Source of the DNA: Paenibacillus lactis
GTDB taxonomy: Bacteria; Bacillota; Bacilli; Paenibacillales; Paenibacillaceae
Reading direction: 5' to 3'
DNA: 64,000 nucleotides
NCBI RefSeq assembly: GCF_017873605.1
Contig: NZ_JAGGKI010000013.1
Span: 124,001-188,000, forward strand
Both the position numbers and the translations under genes were made by a program. The notes beneath the pieces are model-generated. The model ran no database searches, was not told the origin of the DNA, and saw nothing but the letters and a program-made list of their open reading frames with translations. Positions 42,007 to 50,837 of this stretch are shown in pieces. Position 1 is the stretch's first letter; each line of letters starts with the position of its first letter.

Positions 42007-44631
42007 TCACGAGCTGGGCTGGGGCTCCTTGGACCCAATCGATCCCCGTGCCAGCTGGGCAGGGCAAAGTTCTTCCAGCACTTCGGCATTCTCGAGCTTT
42101 GCAGTCAAATCGCGCAGCTGGTGTGCATGGTAGGAGGGGCCGTCGATAAGTTCACGCCGCGCATGGACATCGGGCTGTTGTTCGGTTTCGCCGCAATAGA
42201 TTACGCTATCGAAACGGACACGGCTGAACAAATCCAGCCGATTCGTGAAATAAACCTGCGGACCGGCTTTCCGTATGCCAATGACATCTTGTTGATGATA
42301 TTTCATCAAGTGAACCACGATGATACGTTTCCGATCGGCGGCGAGCTGCTTAACGATCCGCTTCCATCTGGGATCCTGACGACTCCACTCGCGCTCTCCG
42401 AGCACCAGTACGCACTCGACGGTAATGTTCGCAAGCCTCGCGGCCACTTCCTCAGAAGATACTGCCCCGGAAAACCGATTTTCCGGCGGTTTAGGCATCT
42501 GCCAGACTTTATTCCATTTCCGTTCATAATAGGACTTGTTGTTGCGCCAAAGCTGATCATACTCGCCCTGCTTCAGCTTTTTGATCGTGGCGCTGCCATG
42601 GTGATAAACAAAGGCGTCCTCGATGATTGCCAGTTTGTAACCGGCCCGCTTGACCCGCTCGCAATAATCATCGTCCTCAAACATGCCGACCCCATAATTG
42701 CTGTCCAAGTCTCCGATTTGTTCGATCACGCTGCGTTTTATGGCTACGCAGAAGAAGCCAAGCAGATCGGTATACCGACTCCCTCCTTCATAAAACTCGT
42801 AAAAATCGCGCAGCCAATCCGAATGGGCGCCTTCTACCGGATTGCCGACGAAATGGTCCACGGCCTGATCGTTACCCACATGATTAGACATAGGTCCGGT
42901 CATGCCAAGATCCGGGTCAATCGCCAATGGGTGGATCAACCGCCTGATCCAGCTCCCATCGGGTACGATGGTATCATTGTTCAGCAGAATGATATATTCG
43001 CCGCTGGCTTTGCGGCATCCCAGGGAATTCCCTGCGGCAAAGCCGAGATTGGTCGAGGAAAACATGATCCGGAACAGATCGGAATCGAGTTCGGCCAGGC
43101 GCTGCCTGGTTTCGTCCGTGGAACCGTTATCGATAACAATGACCTCCATATTGGGATAACGGCCCGGCTTCTGGAGGCTGGTCAGACATTGGCGCGTGTA
43201 AGCCCAGTTGTTGTACGTCAAAATGACAACGCTCACCTTCGGGAACAGCCTTGACAAGATCTGCTCATGGAGCTCTATATATCTCATTTCCCATGTATGA
43301 GACCGCGCAAATTGCATTCTGGCTTGGACCTCTCGGGGGCCCTGCTGCTGCAGGGATCGTTCGATCGCTTGTTCGAAGTCTTCAGGCGTACGGGCGACGA
43401 GCGTTAATCCGGCCGCGACGGTTTCCAGCTCAGGCAGATAAGTGGAAACAACCGGCTTGCCTGCAGCCAAATATTCATAGAGCTTCACCGGATTGGTTGC
43501 GCGGGTAAGCTCGTTTTCCAGAAAAGGAATCAAGGCAACATCAAAGCGGTGGAGGTAGGATGGAAGCCGTTCATATGGCTTCTCGCCAAGGAGCATGACG
43601 TTCGGGAGGCTCTCAACGACAGATGTGTCGCACCCAAACGTGTGCCCGATCAGGACAAATGTCCAATCCGGCCTTCGTGCTGCCAGTTGGCCAATGAGCC
43701 GGATATCAAACCAATCGGAAATCGCTCCATAGTACCCGATGACCGGTCCCCGAATCGACGTGAGCTCCGGTGCGACGGGCATAGGATTGTAAAAATGGGA
43801 AGCATCCGCCGCATTGCGCAGAAGCAGGGTGGAAGGATGAAGTTCCTTCATTCGGTCATACAATGCCTGGGATGAGGCCACAACCAAGTCGGCGCTGTGT
43901 ACTAATTGCTCCTCCTGGCTCAGTATGGCTTTGTCATTGGTAGAGAATCCTTGATGTTCGTCCATGCAGTCATACACGAGCTTGTGATTGCCGATGGCTG
44001 TTACGAGCGGTGTCCAGAACGGAAGGTCGACGATCGAAACAAGATGCTCTATCCGAAAGCGAGCCCGGACATAATCGATGGACCAGCTAAGATATCGGAT
44101 ATCCGTCTCATTCATCAGGTCTCTGTACAGATTCAGCTTGCGGGTGGCACAGAGCGTAATGAGCCATATGTTCGGCTCGATCCGTTTAATTCCGACATGC
44201 CGCGCCACATCTTCATAAACGGGTTCTTCCATTGGAAGCACTGCGATGTCGGTCGTTATATAAAATACCCTGTGGCCATGAAGGGCGAATTGCTCCGATA
44301 TTTGCTGAGGCCTTTGCCACCGGAAGTCCCAATCAATTACCGGAAACCGCAGCACGTCATATTCCCCGCGCGCTCCTGCCGGCGGGTTTGAGCGTATTTG
44401 CACAGCTTCCGATCGATTCTGCTGCTTACCTTGGGACACGCCAACAGGGCTTAGAGGCAGCGGCTGGGCCGTATGTGGCTTCAGATGCATAGAGGTGCTC
44501 GGAAGTGGAAACGGGACATTCAGCCTGCGATTACGAATGGATCTGTTGCGTTTTCCAAGTTTCTTAACCGATAGAGACACTCGTTTTTTTATTGGCTTCC
44601 GGGACCTCTTCCGTGGTCTGTTCAACACCAT
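42007..44631 (-). CDS. Two-domain glycosyltransferase (GT4-like + GT2)
   Basis: The 874-residue protein opens with a very basic tail (~40 residues, RKRSRKPIKKR). A GT-B domain with DWDFRWQRPQQISEQFALHGHRVFYI (near 100) and NPVKLYEYLAAGKPVVSTYLPE (near 390) follows. A GT2 domain starts near residue 465 (KVSVVILTYNNWAYTRQCL) with LLNNDTIVPDGSW near 550 and a C-terminal ~100-residue extension. It is therefore a bifunctional polymerising or capping enzyme of a surface glycan. The ribosome site GGGAGGAG is only 3 nt from the ATG; GTG or TTG codons just after may be used. Confidence 0.88.
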   Translation of the reverse strand: MVLNRPRKRSRKPIKKRVSLSVKKLGKRNRSIRNRRLNVPFPLPSTSMHLKPHTAQPLPLSPVGVSQGKQQNRSEAVQIRSNPPAGARGEYDVLRFPVIDWDFRWQRPQQISEQFALHGHRVFYITTDIAVLPMEEPVYEDVARHVGIKRIEPNIWLITLCATRKLNLYRDLMNETDIRYLSWSIDYVRARFRIEHLVSIVDLPFWTPLVTAIGNHKLVYDCMDEHQGFSTNDKAILSQEEQLVHSADLVVASSQALYDRMKELHPSTLLLRNAADASHFYNPMPVAPELTSIRGPVIGYYGAISDWFDIRLIGQLAARRPDWTFVLIGHTFGCDTSVVESLPNVMLLGEKPYERLPSYLHRFDVALIPFLENELTRATNPVKLYEYLAAGKPVVSTYLPELETVAAGLTLVARTPEDFEQAIERSLQQQGPREVQARMQFARSHTWEMRYIELHEQILSRLFPKVSVVILTYNNWAYTRQCLTSLQKPGRYPNMEVIVIDNGSTDETRQRLAELDSDLFRIMFSSTNLGFAAGNSLGCRKASGEYIILLNNDTIVPDGSWIRRLIHPLAIDPDLGMTGPMSNHVGNDQAVDHFVGNPVEGAHSDWLRDFYEFYEGGSRYTDLLGFFCVAIKRSVIEQIGDLDSNYGVGMFEDDDYCERVKRAGYKLAIIEDAFVYHHGSATIKKLKQGEYDQLWRNNKSYYERKWNKVWQMPKPPENRFSGAVSSEEVAARLANITVECVLVLGEREWSRQDPRWKRIVKQLAADRKRIIVVHLMKYHQQDVIGIRKAGPQVYFTNRLDLFSRVRFDSVIYCGETEQQPDVHARRELIDGPSYHAHQLRDLTAKLENAEVLEELCPAQLARGSIGSKEPQPSS

Positions 44632-44851
44632 TCTCCTCCCTACGCGATTGTCTATGGTCTTAAATTATGTATCCATATGGACTTCCGCTTGGGTAGATCA
44701 CCATTTTTGCACTCGAATGGGTAGGGGGCCCTGGCATTCTTTCTAATAGTGGACAGATCGGTAGGTCATTTGACTATCTTTAGAACGACAGGTTTCCACT
44801 TGCGCCGCGCCGACATATTGTACTCATGACCAAGTGAAGGGGGTAGAGGCC

Positions 44852-45271
44852 GTGAAATTGCGCAGAACTTTTGTATACCGTTCCGATTGCATTCCAGCCG
44901 TCCGGAGCAGAAATTCGTCACTCCGTAAAAGGAAAAAAAGCACCCTTCAAAAGCATTGGGTGCGACTGAAAAGGTTCGTGGTCGCGAGGCTGGCAAGACT
45001 GGCGGACCAACTGGGACTTCTCAGACAGCATGTGGATCGCTTGTCCGTTCAAGTGAACGCGCTTCAGAATCGGGTAGACGCTCTGACACCCGCCCAAGGA
45101 GGCATCGTATCCTTCTTAAGGGCAAGGGTTGGAACTCTCGCAACGATCGAGACCCCGGCTGGGACATTGTTCGGTACGATTATCCTGGTCGGGGAAGATT
45201 TCGTTCAATTGCGGGAGGCAGACGGAAGCATTGTATTCGTCCCGCTTCGCAACGTGTTGTCCGTTGTCTGA
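44852..45271 (+). CDS. Basic N-terminus + coiled coil + DUF2642 protein
   Basis: The first ~50 residues are strongly basic (VKLRRTFVYR, LRKRKKS). A heptad stretch follows (LADQLGLLRQHVDRLSVQVNALQNRVDAL), then a ~55-residue Sm-like beta domain of DUF2642 type (RVGTLATIETPAGTLFGTIILVGEDFVQL ... FVPLRNVLSV). The GTG at 44852 with GGGGGT 7 nt upstream is preferred over a GTG 18 bp earlier. DUF2642 proteins (B. subtilis YuzF) occur among spore-coat-related genes. It lies amid glycosyltransferases and 27 bp before a second DUF2642 gene. Confidence 0.75.
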   Translation: MKLRRTFVYRSDCIPAVRSRNSSLRKRKKSTLQKHWVRLKRFVVARLARLADQLGLLRQHVDRLSVQVNALQNRVDALTPAQGGIVSFLRARVGTLATIETPAGTLFGTIILVGEDFVQLREADGSIVFVPLRNVLSVV

Positions 45272-45298
45272 ATACGATAATGGGAGGGGAGTTTATCC

Positions 45299-45499
45299 AT
45301 GAACTTCATTGAGGCGTTAAGAAGTTTCATCGGGAGATCCGTTGAACTCGTCCAGCCGGGACAGTTTCTGCAAGGGAGGCTGGCATCGGCCGCCGACGGG
45401 ATCGTGACGATCGAGATCGCAAGCACCAGCTATATCCCTGCAGCGGAAGTGGTGACGGTATTCAGCAATAACATCACGTTCATCCGCATCCTGCCTTAA
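45299..45499 (+). CDS. DUF2642 (YuzF-like) small protein
   Basis: This 66-residue protein is just the Sm-like beta domain: FIGRSVELVQPGQFLQGRLASAADGIVTIEI ... YIPAAEVVTVF. GGAGGGGAG lies ahead of the ATG. It pairs with the longer DUF2642 gene upstream and is probably a structural component of the spore surface, by family association only. Confidence 0.78.
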   Translation: MNFIEALRSFIGRSVELVQPGQFLQGRLASAADGIVTIEIASTSYIPAAEVVTVFSNNITFIRILP

Positions 45500-45542
45500 G
45501 CTGTGCTTTTAAAGGGAGCGAGGGTCGCCATTACGTATGTCG

Positions 45543-46826
45543 TTACGTATTGGCCGACATGGACCGGCTCCACGGTTTATAAAGGCGCTCATGCATTCGC
45601 GTCATGCTGCCGCTTCGAATTCGCCGGTGATAAAGCGGCAGTGGGAGGTAGCGGATCGTTTCTTCGAGGGCGAGCCGGGCCAACAATTCAATATCCTCGT
45701 ATAATCTTCCTCCTTGCGGCACCGAAGTGCTCCATCCGTTAAGCTTGATTAACAGACCGACACGGAACATCCGGGGAGCCAGGGCAGGTCCTTCTTCTAG
45801 AAGCCATTGACGGGAGAGCGCTTCCGGCGGTTTCTTGACGCCACGGAAGACCAGCTCTCCGCTTCTGCGTTCGGTCCATTCATAATGGTCCGCGTAGATC
45901 GCCCCTGAATCCTCCGAGTTTAGGGCCTCTTTTGACAGACGCGCCAAGCACTCCGGCGCCAGCCAGTCGTCGGCGTCCAGCTCCAGCAGCCACTTGCCGC
46001 GGGCCCTTTGCAGGGCCGTATTCAGGCAGGCGGCTTTACCAACGTTTCGGTGCTGCCTATAACAGCGAATTCGCGAATCCTCCTGCAGCGTCTTCAAATA
46101 CGACGGGGTTGCATCGGTCGATCCGTCATCAATGATTAGGAGCTCCCATGCAGGATCATTCTGGGCCATAACGGAACGGACAGCCCAGGGCAGATAATCG
46201 GCGTTATTGTAGGTGCAGATCACAACCGATATGACAGGGGAAAATAAAACCTCCGGCCGCTCTTCTACCCGAGTCTGGCTGCGCAGGATGATCGGCATAA
46301 GCTCTCTGGCTTCCACCTCAGGATTTCTGGCAGGCCGTTCAGGATAGGCTCTAGCGGGAATATAAGCGTCTGTGCTGACCATTTTCCAACGATAAGCATG
46401 CCTAATCCGGACATATTGGTCATAGAGCACCAATGGATCGAAGGGCATGAAATTTCGTTCTGCAAATCCCGGGCACGTGCCAGTCAGCACCGCCGAGGTC
46501 CGCCATAGAACCGCGCAATCTTGGATCGTGTCCTGGGTTCGCGTTGTGTACGATCGTCGAGGCTGAATGACGATTCCGCCATCCCCGTCCTGCAGCTCTT
46601 GCGACCAGGCTTGAAGCTGTTCCATAAATTCGGGCCGGAGGATATCGCCGCCATGCAGGGTGAGAAAAAACGCTTCGTCATAGCTTTGAAGCGATTGATT
46701 CAATCGATCGGCTGTGCCTGTTTCGGGGATCGTGATCACTTCCCAATCAGGCAGTACAGCTTTCAGGGATTTTTCCGTCTGGAGGGTTCCTGAATGACTT
46801 CCCCTAGAAATGATAAAAGCGATCAT
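45543..46826 (-). CDS. Family 2 glycosyltransferase with N-terminal extension
   Basis: Residues ~200-300 carry the GT2 core: SPVISVVICTYNNADYLPWAVRSVMAQ, LLIIDDGSTDATPSYL and LLELDADDWLAPECL (DxD). The first 200 residues form a second, weaker GT2-like region (LQTEKSLKAVLPDWEVITIPETG; FFLTLHGGDILRPEF), so it may be a duplicated fold. The ATG at 46826 has AAAGGAGA 5 nt upstream. It faces the DUF2642 genes and probably belongs to the same surface-glycan module. Confidence 0.85.
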   Translation of the reverse strand: MIAFIISRGSHSGTLQTEKSLKAVLPDWEVITIPETGTADRLNQSLQSYDEAFFLTLHGGDILRPEFMEQLQAWSQELQDGDGGIVIQPRRSYTTRTQDTIQDCAVLWRTSAVLTGTCPGFAERNFMPFDPLVLYDQYVRIRHAYRWKMVSTDAYIPARAYPERPARNPEVEARELMPIILRSQTRVEERPEVLFSPVISVVICTYNNADYLPWAVRSVMAQNDPAWELLIIDDGSTDATPSYLKTLQEDSRIRCYRQHRNVGKAACLNTALQRARGKWLLELDADDWLAPECLARLSKEALNSEDSGAIYADHYEWTERRSGELVFRGVKKPPEALSRQWLLEEGPALAPRMFRVGLLIKLNGWSTSVPQGGRLYEDIELLARLALEETIRYLPLPLYHRRIRSGSMTRMHERLYKPWSRSMSANT

Positions 46827-47323
46827 GAAGTCTCCTTTTCCCATCGGTGGTTATTGAATCGGTTCTTTCATGCTACGTTAACCATTGTATGCAGCAAATG
46901 CCCAAGTGACACGCAGGTGAAGAGGGATTTGGGGGCTGTTTCAATCTCCAACAGCAACCTTGCATGGGGCGCAGGCGAATCATGCATAAGTGCAGAAATC
47001 GAGGAGTGAACAACGAATGCGAGGACAAAATAGTAGTTGATGCAAAAAAAAGAAGCATAGCGATGCCCGCCAAGAGGAGTCTAAAACACATTGTATAAAG
47101 CTTGACGATATTCATCGTCCATGAATGTGAGGTTTCATAACTGATAGGGATTACAGTATCTTCCATTTAGCGATCAATCGTCGATATATGGAGACTGGCA
47201 TAACCGGTATCTTATTTCATTTCACTATAAAGTTTATAGAAAAATAATATAACGTGATTATTATTGACATAATCAAAGGAATTAAAATAACATTAGGATT
47301 ATTTCATCATGAAGGAGGCAGCT
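46827..47323. other. Intergenic region, about 500 bp
   Basis: Two divergent promoters are expected here. TTGACA at 47264 is the only good -35 seen for the plus strand; TAAAAT at 47283 is too close to be its -10. A 97-codon minus-strand frame (46873-47166) contains one hydrophobic stretch but has no ribosome site. No gene is called. Confidence 0.4.
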
Positions 47324-48613
47324 ATGAGTTTTAAGGAGCAGTACGAAGAAATTGCGCAGATCGCCCGGACGATATTCGAACATCCCGAGCTTGGGTACAA
47401 AGAATTCAAGACAAGCGGGCTGGTTGAAGAATTCTTGAAGAAAGTAAATCCTGAAGCCGAGCTTCAGACGTTCAGCACGACGGGGCTACGGACCTCGCTC
47501 GGAGCCGGGAAACCGCTCAACATCGCCTTCATTGCGGAGCTTGACGCCGTTTATGCACCTTCCCACTGGCGTTCCGATCCGGCGACCGGCGCTGCGCATA
47601 ATTGCGGACATTACACTCAGGTGGCGATTGCGCTTGCATTGTACAAGCACTACGTGGAGACCAAGGCTTATGAAAATCTTGATTATACGCTGACGTTCAT
47701 TTTCGTTCCCGCGGAAGAGTACCTGGATCTTGCCTACCGGGATGAGCTCCTTAAGAAAGGAACAATTTCGTATTACGGCGGAAAACCCGAAGCGATGAAG
47801 CTTGGGGTCTTCGACGATATCGATATCGGGCTGTGCGTGCACGCCATGGGCGGCGAGTTCGACAAGCGTACGATCGAAATTAACTGCGACCTGGCAGGCT
47901 TCTTGTACAAGCAGTATACATTTACGGGTAAAGCCACGCATGCCGGGTTTGATCCGTTCTCCGCCAAAAATGCTTACAGTATGTCAACGCTGTTCAATGT
48001 GGCGCTCGGGCTCAGCAGGCAGCAAATGAAAGACAGCGAGAAGGTTCGAATGAATCCGATCGTCCTTGATTCGGATATGTCGACGAATGTCATTCCGAAC
48101 CGGATTACGGTCGGAAGTGACTTGCGGACTCTTTCGGTGGAGTATATGAAGGAAGCTGCAGAAAAGATGGACGATGCGGCGAGAGGGAGCGCGCTGGCGC
48201 TGCAGGGCGAGGTTGAGATCAAGACGCAGATGGGATATCTGCCGTTCGTTCAGGATCGATATTTGTCGGAATTTGTAATGGAAGCATTCCAGCGCAATGA
48301 TGAAATCGAGGCGATCTGGAACAACAATGCCATCAGCGCAGCGGGCGATATCGGGGATCTGGCTTTTATGATGCCATGCATACAAATCGGTTACAGCGGC
48401 TTTACGGGTACGATTCACGGGGATGATTTCAAAGATATTGACCCCGAATATATTTATGAGGTGTTCCCGAGATTTCTGACCCAGGTGCTTGAAGGGATGA
48501 ACGGCCGAATCGATCGCTCGAAGCTGTACCGGAGATCTTTCGCCGAATACGAGCAGCTGCTAGAGTCCATTGTAAGTGCAAAGCCGATAAACGGAAATGA
48601 GGTCAAGGCATGA
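47324..48613 (+). CDS. M20-family amidohydrolase/peptidase
   Basis: A 429-residue M20D-type dizinc hydrolase. Metal-site elements are ELDAVY (72-77), HNCGHY (92-97, Cys and His), PAEEYLD with E131/E132, and CVHAMGG. The dimerisation or lid domain follows the FTGKATHAG motif. The ATG at 47324 has AGGAGG 5 nt upstream. It is translationally coupled (4-bp overlap) to a DUF3100 membrane protein and another membrane protein, so it probably hydrolyses a compound moved by that system. Confidence 0.9.
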   Translation: MSFKEQYEEIAQIARTIFEHPELGYKEFKTSGLVEEFLKKVNPEAELQTFSTTGLRTSLGAGKPLNIAFIAELDAVYAPSHWRSDPATGAAHNCGHYTQVAIALALYKHYVETKAYENLDYTLTFIFVPAEEYLDLAYRDELLKKGTISYYGGKPEAMKLGVFDDIDIGLCVHAMGGEFDKRTIEINCDLAGFLYKQYTFTGKATHAGFDPFSAKNAYSMSTLFNVALGLSRQQMKDSEKVRMNPIVLDSDMSTNVIPNRITVGSDLRTLSVEYMKEAAEKMDDAARGSALALQGEVEIKTQMGYLPFVQDRYLSEFVMEAFQRNDEIEAIWNNNAISAAGDIGDLAFMMPCIQIGYSGFTGTIHGDDFKDIDPEYIYEVFPRFLTQVLEGMNGRIDRSKLYRRSFAEYEQLLESIVSAKPINGNEVKA

Positions 48614-49404
48614 AGTCGAAACAATCATTCATCTATTTACTCGCATTCGTACTGATCGTCATAGCGGTTTCCGAATTTATCGGGATTCAGGCGGTAAAGG
48701 TCGGGTCTGTTAAAATAAGTTTGCTGCCGCTCGTGTTCGCGATATTGATTACAATGATCCTTGGTTTGTCGATCTTCCGCAAAGGGTTCATGAAGAAAAT
48801 ATACAGCGAAGCGAATGTCGCTTTCTCAAGCAAGTACTTGATTTTCATCATGCTGCCGCTTATGGCAAGATACGGCGCGGATGTCGCTCCGAGGATCGAG
48901 GAAATTTTAAAGGTCGGCTGGGTGTTCATCATCCAGGAAATCGGAAATCTGGGGACGATTCTGCTCGGACTCCCGATCGCCATTCTGCTCGGCCTGCGGA
49001 GAGAAGCGATCGGCTCGACGCTGGGACTCGGGCGTGAAGGCGAGCTGGCCTACATATCCGAAAAGTATACGCTCGACTCCGACGAAGGGCGGGGCGTCCT
49101 TTCCTTGTATATTATCGGCACCCTGTTCGGTACGTTGTTCTTCAGCATTATTGCTCCTATTATGCATGCCTCCGGCTTCTCGATCGAAGCGCTGGCGATG
49201 GCTTCCGGGGTCGGATCGGCCAGCATGATGACAGGCTCATCATCAGCTCTGATCGCAACGGCGCCTGATATGGAACAAACCATCAACAGCTATGCAGCAG
49301 CGAGCCAGCTGCTTACAAGCTTCCTGGGAACCTACACGATGGTATTCCTGGCGGTGCCGCTGCAGCGGTTCATGTACAAATTGTTAGTCAGAGGTGATAA
49401 ATGA
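48610..49404 (+). CDS. DUF3100 membrane protein
   Basis: A 264-residue protein with about seven hydrophobic segments and the conserved block IGNLGTILLGLPIAILLGLRREAIGSTLGLGREGELAYI of the DUF3100 family. Another glycine-rich segment (MASGVGSASMMTGSSSALIA) may line a substrate path. It overlaps the amidohydrolase gene and the next membrane gene by 4 bp each. A carrier role is inferred from topology and linkage to the amidohydrolase; the substrate is unknown. Confidence 0.8.
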   Translation: MKSKQSFIYLLAFVLIVIAVSEFIGIQAVKVGSVKISLLPLVFAILITMILGLSIFRKGFMKKIYSEANVAFSSKYLIFIMLPLMARYGADVAPRIEEILKVGWVFIIQEIGNLGTILLGLPIAILLGLRREAIGSTLGLGREGELAYISEKYTLDSDEGRGVLSLYIIGTLFGTLFFSIIAPIMHASGFSIEALAMASGVGSASMMTGSSSALIATAPDMEQTINSYAAASQLLTSFLGTYTMVFLAVPLQRFMYKLLVRGDK

Positions 49405-49886
49405 TGAGCACCGGCATGAATAAATATGCTAAATACGCCCTCGTCCTCCTGCTCAGCGTCAGTCTCATCCTGTTTACGGAACAGATGAAGTTCATTAAGA
49501 GCGGCGAAGGCCATATTACATTCGGAACGATTACCGGTTTGGCCGTATTGTGGCTCTTTTCCTTTATCGGGGTCATCATCTCAACGTTAATGAAGAAAGT
49601 GCCGGTAAAGTTCTTGCAGGAGTTCCCGGTCCTTGGGTGGGTATCCATCGTTTCGCTCATTTGCTGCCTCATATCGGACGTATTCGTTGATGCTATTGCC
49701 AATGTCAATTTTCTTTCCATTACGACGCCGATTTTGGCTTTCGCGGGCATCTCCGTTGCCGACCGGCTGGCCGATTTGCGCAAAACGTCATGGCGGGTCG
49801 CAATTGTTGCGGTCTTCGTATTTACAGGAACCTATGTAGGGAGTGCTCTACTGTCGGAGCTCGGTCTTTACTTATCGGGAAAATAA
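49401..49886 (+). CDS. Membrane partner of the DUF3100 protein
   Basis: A 161-residue protein with four predicted membrane helices (YALVLLLSVSLILF; ITGLAVLWLFSFIGVIIS; LGWVSIVSLICCLISDVFVD; VAIVAVFVFTGTYVGSALL). I do not recognise a family outside DUF3100 neighbourhoods. The 4-bp overlap with DUF3100 implies a fixed stoichiometry, consistent with a two-component carrier. AGAGGTG precedes the ATG. Confidence 0.75.
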   Translation: MMSTGMNKYAKYALVLLLSVSLILFTEQMKFIKSGEGHITFGTITGLAVLWLFSFIGVIISTLMKKVPVKFLQEFPVLGWVSIVSLICCLISDVFVDAIANVNFLSITTPILAFAGISVADRLADLRKTSWRVAIVAVFVFTGTYVGSALLSELGLYLSGK

Positions 49887-49906
49887 CATCCATGGGAATT
49901 TTAGAT

Positions 49907-49945
49907 ACAACCCGCCTTATCCATCGATAAGGCGGGTTGTTTTTG
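49907..49945 (+). terminator. Rho-independent terminator of the M20/DUF3100 operon
   Basis: ACAACCCGCCTTATC / GATAAGGCGGGTTGT is a 15-bp perfect stem with a short loop and T run. Confidence 0.92.
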
Positions 49946-50209
49946 CTTGCGGAGGATAGCAACATGTCCTTAATCCACTTCCTTCGGTTTATCGCCGATC
50001 AAGCCCAGCAAAAACATTTGGGAATATGCGAAGCCTTTATAGATTTTGGTAACGCACGCTTGTAAAAGATGATTTGACAGGCAAAAAAACGAGGAGTAGA
50101 ATGAATTTGCAGCTGCTTGAACACTTGTTCAAAACGATCGTTCAAAATTAAAAATGCAACTTATCGAAATAGAGAATCGCAAATACATGAAGACAGGAAA
50201 TGGAGATCG
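49946..50209. other. Promoter region of the TetR-dehydrogenase pair
   Basis: No gene. Two adjacent palindromes lie at 50117-50142. Confidence 0.4.
50117..50142. promoter_or_regulatory. Probable TetR operator
   Basis: TTGAAC-N4-GTTCAA (50117-50132) is followed directly by the perfect 10-bp palindrome AACGATCGTT (50133-50142), 67 bp ahead of the TetR start. Confidence 0.6.
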
Positions 50210-50818
50210 ATGGTAAACGAAGAACAGCAGCAGGCTCAGGAAAAGGACGTCAAAGAGAAAATTTTGGGGGCGGCCAGGAAGCTTTTTGCCGGTAAGGGCT
50301 TTGAAGGCACCAGCGTCAGGCATATCTGCGACGAAGCCGGCGTAGCCTTAGCGCTTGTATCCTACCATTTCGGAGGAAAAGACAAGCTGCTATATGCGCT
50401 GTTTGAGCCGCTTAACGAGCACTTTGCCAAGTTGTCCTTCCATTTGGAGGAACCGGTTGAGGCGCTTAAACAGTTTATTCGCGGATTTGTTGCCTACCGT
50501 TACGAGAACGAAGAGCTTATTCATATCCTGCAGCAGGAAATGATGATGCAAAGTCCCCGGCTGCGGATGCTATCGAACGCCTATTACCCGTCATGGGAGC
50601 ATCTAAGGGCGATATTGGAGGCAGGCAAGAGGCAAGGGGAGCTTCATTACGAATCGATTGTACATGCCGTGCATTTTGTGATGGGTGCCGTTATTTTTTC
50701 CAGACAGATTCCGTTTCTCGAGCCGGTGTTCAGCGATTTGCCGCCTGTAGAGGACGATGCAGCGCAGGCGGCGGAGCATATCATTCGCCTGGTCTTGCAC
50801 GGTTTGCATTCAAGATAA
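50210..50818 (+). CDS. TetR-family regulator
   Basis: Helix-turn-helix segment KEKILGAARKLFAGKGFEGTSVRHICDEAGVALALVSYHFGGKDKLLYALF, with a C-terminal domain of the YcdC/CecR type (about residues 90-200). GGAG precedes the ATG by 4-5 nt; an ATG 93 bp earlier is open but lies inside the operator region. The dehydrogenase gene starts 19 bp after its stop, so they form an operon that it probably autorepresses. Confidence 0.88.
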   Translation: MVNEEQQQAQEKDVKEKILGAARKLFAGKGFEGTSVRHICDEAGVALALVSYHFGGKDKLLYALFEPLNEHFAKLSFHLEEPVEALKQFIRGFVAYRYENEELIHILQQEMMMQSPRLRMLSNAYYPSWEHLRAILEAGKRQGELHYESIVHAVHFVMGAVIFSRQIPFLEPVFSDLPPVEDDAAQAAEHIIRLVLHGLHSR

Positions 50819-50837
50819 CATCAAAGGGGATAACACC

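Noticed and set aside
42007..43254. Long plus-strand frame (427 codons) opposite the 874-residue glycosyltransferase
   Set aside because: The minus strand carries unmistakable GT motifs; the plus frame is an antisense shadow caused by codon bias.
46873..47166. 97-codon minus-strand frame with one hydrophobic stretch
   Set aside because: No Shine-Dalgarno before the ATG and no conserved pattern; could be reconsidered if conserved in relatives.
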